From: Acetomicrobium thermoterrenum DSM 13490
Lineage (GTDB): Bacteria > Synergistota > Synergistia > Synergistales > Acetomicrobiaceae
Length of the DNA: 63,746 nt
Assembly (NCBI RefSeq): GCF_900107215.1
Contig: NZ_FNPD01000011.1
Location: 1 to 63,746 of the forward strand
Direction of reading: 5' to 3'
A program made the translations under genes and the position numbers. Positions 60,780-63,746 of this stretch are shown here, piece after piece (the first letter of the stretch is position 1; every line of letters begins with the position of its first letter). The notes beneath the pieces are model-generated. The model saw only the letters and a list, made by a program, of their open reading frames with translations. It did no database searches and had not been told where the DNA came from.

Positions 60780-60947
60780 TCAGTCGCCTCCTTTAAGATA
60801 AAAAAATTGGAGAGGGCAGGACACCCCAACCCTCTCCGGACACAAACATATCGTTTTATTTTTCTCTGAGGCATTACCGACGCCCTTGAACGCCACCTCT
60901 TCGGGCGTGTTGGAAATTACCCTGAACGTCAGTAACCCCTCCCTCAT
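60780..60947 (-). CDS. Small 55-residue ORF upstream of the OB-fold-like gene
   Basis: From ATG 60947, seven bases after AGGAGG, to TGA at 60782-60780. The product starts MREGLLTFRVISNTPEEVAF and ends with a Cys-containing part (CLCPERVGVSCP). The stop is followed by one base and then the next gene's GTG, and the next gene's ribosome site is within it, so translation is probably coupled. It may be a leader peptide, since a terminator hairpin lies inside it. Confidence 0.45.
   Translation of the reverse strand: MREGLLTFRVISNTPEEVAFKGVGNASEKNKTICLCPERVGVSCPLQFFYLKGGD
60801..60837 (-). terminator. Intrinsic terminator inside the small ORF (candidate attenuator)
   Basis: On the minus strand GGAGAGGG (60837-60830) pairs with CCCTCTCC (60816-60809) around a 13-base loop, followed by AATTTTTTT. 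It lies within the translated small ORF and just before the next gene's ribosome site. This is the position expected for a translation-dependent attenuator. Confidence 0.65.
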
Positions 60948-61036
60948 CTAAACGCCTCCTAAAATTGTCTTGTAACAATATAGTAACCTAGTTTTAGAAA
61001 TTATCCAAGTACCCTTTGTGTAATTTTCATTTAATT

Positions 61037-61483
61037 TTATTGGTTATTCGATGGTGCACCGCTTTGTCGCTGCTCTATACCCTTAAGCCACTGCTCAAAT
61101 TGCCATCGGGAGACATCCGTTCTCAGAGATAAAATCCTTTCATGTAGCTCCGTTGCCTTTTTTTGATCTAATTTATCCTCCAAAAACAACATTCTTAATT
61201 CTAATTGAGTGCGCTCGAGATCGCGCATCTTCTGGGCTATCTCTGCCGGGACTTCATATCTATAGGGGTATCCCCCTAATCCTTTTCGCCCCCCAAAGTC
61301 ATCGTCACCGTCGTAACCGCCCCACATGTAGGCAGGACCGGGGCACCATCCTCCCCACATTCCCGGTCCTCCCCGACCGGCACCCCACATACTCCTAGGG
61401 CCGGAACCATAAAAGGCAAAGGCAGAACCACCGATTAACAATACGAGCAAAGCACCTAAAACAGGAACCCAAGGTCTCTTCAT
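61037..61483 (-). CDS. Secreted Spy/ZraP-like metal- or stress-associated protein
   Basis: 148 residues. An N-terminal signal peptide (RPWVPVLGALLVLLIGGSAFAF) precedes a Gly/Trp/Met-rich stretch (about 30-75) and a helical C-terminal part (VPAEIAQKMRDLERTQLELRMLF, KATELHERILSLRTDVSRWQFE) with the LTxxQ-like amphipathic pattern of the Spy/CpxP/ZraP family. The protein would be periplasmic. Its place near copA suggests a role in metal or envelope stress, which is inference. Confidence 0.62.
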   Translation of the reverse strand: MKRPWVPVLGALLVLLIGGSAFAFYGSGPRSMWGAGRGGPGMWGGWCPGPAYMWGGYDGDDDFGGRKGLGGYPYRYEVPAEIAQKMRDLERTQLELRMLFLEDKLDQKKATELHERILSLRTDVSRWQFEQWLKGIEQRQSGAPSNNQ

Positions 61484-61613
61484 GACCTAACACCTCCGTT
61501 ATTTCATTAATTTTCATTCTACGTTCATATGATAACAGGGATGTCATGCGAGTCCTCGGTATTCCAAAGTATACCCCTATGAGTAAAAATACTTAAACAG
61601 TGTCCAAATAAAT

Positions 61614-62654
61614 TCAATGCACCGAGCAAAGGCATGTTCTGTGTATGGCTAAAATATCGGACAACAATGCCTGACCTGTTTCTATTCTTCCCGCCCCGGG
61701 ACCTATGACAGTCACCTCTCCTAAGTGATCTGTAGCCACTGTCAATGCATTTGTAGGACCCATCACGTTACCTAAAGCATGACTAACGGGAATGAACTTG
61801 GGAGATACGCTTGCCAAAATCTCGTTCCCCTCTTTTCTGACCTCTGCAATTAATTTAATGCGCTCTCCTCCTTTTTTTGCCTTGATCACTTCTTCTTTTG
61901 TAACCTTTGTTATACCCTGTCGTGCGATATCAGTAACTTTAACATTCGCCCCAAAAAATAACTTCGCCATTATAGTCGCTTTTACTGCAGAATCCCAGCC
62001 TTCTACATCTGATGTCGGATCCGACTCGGCGTATCCCATTTTTTGCGCTTCCATCAAAGCTTCAAGATAGTCGTAGCCCTCTTCCATTTTGCTCAATATA
62101 TAATTAGTTGTACCATTAACAATACCCGCTACGGACTTTACATCGCACCCGCTCATGCATTCCAACACCATATTTATGCAGGGCGTACCCGATAGAACTA
62201 CACCTTCATATCTCAAACAAACACCATTTTCTTTGGCGACGCTTTCCAGTTCTTCCAAAGCTAAGGCTATAGGTCCCTTATTAGAGGTAACGACATGGGA
62301 TCCGACTGAAAGAGCCTTGCGCATGTGCGACAACCCAGGCTCTCCTGACTCTAGATTAGTAATAGTCGCCTCGGCGACGATATTGGCTTTTGCCCTTTCA
62401 ATTAGTTGTAAAGTCCCTTCAGCTGTAAACTCCGGCCTATCTTTCAAAGACCCCTTCTGAGCCATTTCCTTCAATACAGCATCTAAATCCAATCCGTCTT
62501 CATTGAATAGGGAACCTCTAACGGGATCTGCAATGAAGGTCACCAAAAATTCAAAGTCGTAACGCTGTTGCAATGCCTCTTTCTTGCGATTCAAAATGTG
62601 AGCTAAACCTTGTCCGACGTTCCCAAACCCGACGATACCAATCTTCCAAAGCAA
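61614..62654 (-). CDS. hom: Homoserine dehydrogenase
   Basis: 346 residues from TTG 62654, eight bases after GGGGG; GTG codons at 62669 and 62663 are alternatives. It reduces aspartate semialdehyde to homoserine for Thr/Met synthesis. IGIVGFGNVGQGLAHIL binds NAD(P); ATITNLESGEPGLSHMRKAL, VTSNKGPIAL (catalytic Lys region), GIVNGTTNYILSKMEEG, and YAESDPTSDVEGWDSAVKA are family signatures. It lacks the C-terminal ACT domain found in many bacterial enzymes, so threonine feedback may be absent. Confidence 0.92.
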   Translation of the reverse strand: MLWKIGIVGFGNVGQGLAHILNRKKEALQQRYDFEFLVTFIADPVRGSLFNEDGLDLDAVLKEMAQKGSLKDRPEFTAEGTLQLIERAKANIVAEATITNLESGEPGLSHMRKALSVGSHVVTSNKGPIALALEELESVAKENGVCLRYEGVVLSGTPCINMVLECMSGCDVKSVAGIVNGTTNYILSKMEEGYDYLEALMEAQKMGYAESDPTSDVEGWDSAVKATIMAKLFFGANVKVTDIARQGITKVTKEEVIKAKKGGERIKLIAEVRKEGNEILASVSPKFIPVSHALGNVMGPTNALTVATDHLGEVTVIGPGAGRIETGQALLSDILAIHRTCLCSVH

Positions 62655-63144
62655 AGCATACACCCCCACAGCCTACATACTATAAACACCGTATATAGTT
62701 AATTTATACCTCAAATACGCAGAGAAGCCAAAGGTTTCCTAAGAATAAATAACCAAGACCGCTGAAAATTCTAATATACATTATTGTATTAACTAATGAC
62801 ATTACGAATGATACTTACTATAGATAATGTTTGCTTAATTTCGGTTCAAACTGAGGTCTATATTAGGAGATTCATACACTTTTTTTAGCAACCTCTAACA
62901 ATAATTTCTTATATCAGCTCGTCAATGAAATTATCAAACCCAAAAATATCTTATTCCATTTGCCGCTGGACAAAATAATAACAGTTAATTACAATTTTGG
63001 AAGGTTGTTTTATAGTATGGTATAATATTTCATAATATTTCTAGTGAAGGAGGTGAGGGTTTTATCAACATTGTATAATTTATTCAGAATCGGGGCAATT
63101 TTAGTAAAATTGCAAAATAGTGCATGCATGAGAGGTGAGGAGAA
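62655..63144. other. Divergent intergenic region between hom and the binding-protein gene
   Basis: About 490 bp, AT-rich, without a convincing gene. It must hold the promoters of both flanking genes. On the plus strand TTGGAA (62997-63002), 18 bp, TATAAT (63021-63026) is a credible promoter for the binding protein. A perfect ribosome-site core, AAGGAGGTGA, lies at 63047-63056 with no proper start codon at the right distance. Confidence 0.5.
62997..63026 (+). promoter_or_regulatory. Promoter of the sugar-type binding protein gene
   Basis: TTGGAA, 18-bp spacer, consensus TATAAT. Transcription would start near 63033, about 110 bases before ATG 63145. Confidence 0.6.
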
Positions 63145-63746
63145 ATGCGTAAAGTTTTGTTGGGGTTGTTGATATTGGTGTTTATGGTCGCTCTCATTGC
63201 TAATCCATCGAAAGCCCAGGATAACAAATATCGTATAGGAGTAGTTTTTAAGGCGCTGGATAGTGATTCTTGGTTAACAATGAAAAAGGGTGTCGAGGCA
63301 GCTATGGAAAGTCATAATGTTGAAGCAACTATTTTAGCTCCGGACCGAGAAGTCAATGTTCAACAACAAGTACAAATTGTTGAAGATCTCATTACGCAAG
63401 GAGTTAATGCCCTTTGCATAGCACCTTCTGGATCGCAGGAGCTTATACCAACATTTGAAAAAGCATACCAAGCTGGGATTCCCGTGCTTTTAATTGACAC
63501 CGATGCACCTTGGGACAAAAAAGCTTGTTACATAGGAACTGATAACTATCAAGGAGGCACTGTAGCAGGTTCGTTTATTTCCCAAAGCCTGAATGGCAAG
63601 GGAAAGGTAGCTTTAATAACAGGTATAATGGGACATCAAACTCACATGGATCGTGTAAAAGGAGCTGAAGACGTTTTTGCTAAGTTTCCTGATATAAAAA
63701 TAGTCGCAAAGCAGCCAGCTAACTCGGAAAGAGCTCTAGGTATGCA
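63145..63746 (+). CDS. Sugar-type ABC transporter periplasmic binding protein (RbsB-like), partial
   Basis: ATG 63145 follows AGAGGTGAGGAG; 200 codons are visible before the window ends. Residues 1-25 are a signal peptide (VLLGLLILVFMVALIANPSKAQ). The mature part has the type I periplasmic-binding fold: YRIGVVFKALDSDSWLTMKKG, IVEDLITQGVNALCIAPSGSQEL, GIPVLLIDTDAP, YIGTDNYQGGTVAGSFIS. It resembles ribose/galactose-type receptors. The transporter genes should follow to the right. Confidence 0.88.
   Translation, partial: MRKVLLGLLILVFMVALIANPSKAQDNKYRIGVVFKALDSDSWLTMKKGVEAAMESHNVEATILAPDREVNVQQQVQIVEDLITQGVNALCIAPSGSQELIPTFEKAYQAGIPVLLIDTDAPWDKKACYIGTDNYQGGTVAGSFISQSLNGKGKVALITGIMGHQTHMDRVKGAEDVFAKFPDIKIVAKQPANSERALGM

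Noticed and set aside
63053-63172. 39-codon frame from GTG 63053 overlapping the binding-protein start
   Set aside because: The start lies within the Shine-Dalgarno-like sequence itself and the frame runs through the next gene's signal peptide; no supporting composition.
1-63746. CRISPR arrays, tRNA or rRNA genes
   Set aside because: No regularly spaced repeats and no cloverleaf or rRNA-like sequence were seen in any intergenic region.

Overview
ORGANISM. The window looks like a chromosomal segment of an anaerobic, probably moderately thermophilic, diderm bacterium. A heptose kinase of LPS synthesis (hldA) implies an outer membrane. An archaeal-type phosphoglycerate mutase, an archaeal-type prolyl-tRNA synthetase, a complete tetrahydromethanopterin (H4MPT) C1 operon, a DUF2193-like protein otherwise associated with methanogens, and a UGA-containing HesB-like selenoprotein gene make a Synergistota (Acetomicrobium/Anaerobaculum-like) source my best guess. 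That is inference from gene content only. TTG starts are frequent (for example mtdB, trpB, mrfA, mnmE and the ATP-grasp gene).

LAYOUT. 1-400: 5' end of an ISLre2-type transposase. 398-8000: a small membrane protein, a MocR-like regulator whose PLP lysine is Gln, a HAD phosphatase, then a minus-strand group of a degenerate CbiA-like protein, an M20 amidohydrolase, an acyl-CoA ligase and hldA. 8126-14146 (minus): apgM, two tandem PEP/pyruvate-binding-domain proteins, an RluA pseudouridine synthase and a HesB-like selenoprotein. 14323-17006 (plus): an aminotransferase and mnmE.

17099-33446 (minus) is the centrepiece, a near-gapless 16-gene operon. Its order is DUF2193-like, mtdB, ATP-grasp, fwdD, fwdB, fwdA, a folK-mptA fusion, a DmrB-like flavoprotein, a DHPS-like protein, DUF447, mptG, ftr, fwdC, mch, an MptN-like ligase and a CitG-like protein. 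It encodes interconversion of methylene-H4MPT with formate or CO2 (MtdB, Mch, Ftr, Fwd ABCD) together with cofactor synthesis genes. Fae and the FwdF/G ferredoxin subunits are absent from the window.

33641-41070: an MFS exporter, then the trpEDCFBA operon preceded by a classical attenuator whose leader peptide has three tandem Trp codons; trpG is missing. 41078-45794: a 5-oxoprolinase cluster (D-glutamate cyclase-like protein, pxpA, pxpC, pxpB, NRAMP transporter). 45827-49177: a macro-domain protein, proS, a glutaredoxin-like protein and an AEC permease. 49297-52727: mrfA-mrfB DNA repair pair. 52841-56117: a sodium/solute symporter, a LarA homologue and a YkuK-like protein. 56114-61483: a copper group (copA, pepF, copZ), an OB-fold-like protein behind a small ORF with an internal terminator hairpin, and a secreted metal-stress-like protein. 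61614-63746: homoserine dehydrogenase and the start of a sugar-type periplasmic binding protein.

MAIN POINTS. (1) A compact H4MPT/formylmethanofuran operon with an unusual FolK-MptA fusion and an FwdB that keeps its Fe-S and metal-ligand cysteines. (2) An unannotated selenoprotein gene at 8126-8452 with an in-frame UGA and a SECIS-like hairpin. (3) A tryptophan attenuator. (4) Several pseudoenzyme-like proteins, namely MocR K-to-Q and CbiA without P-loop or catalytic Cys.
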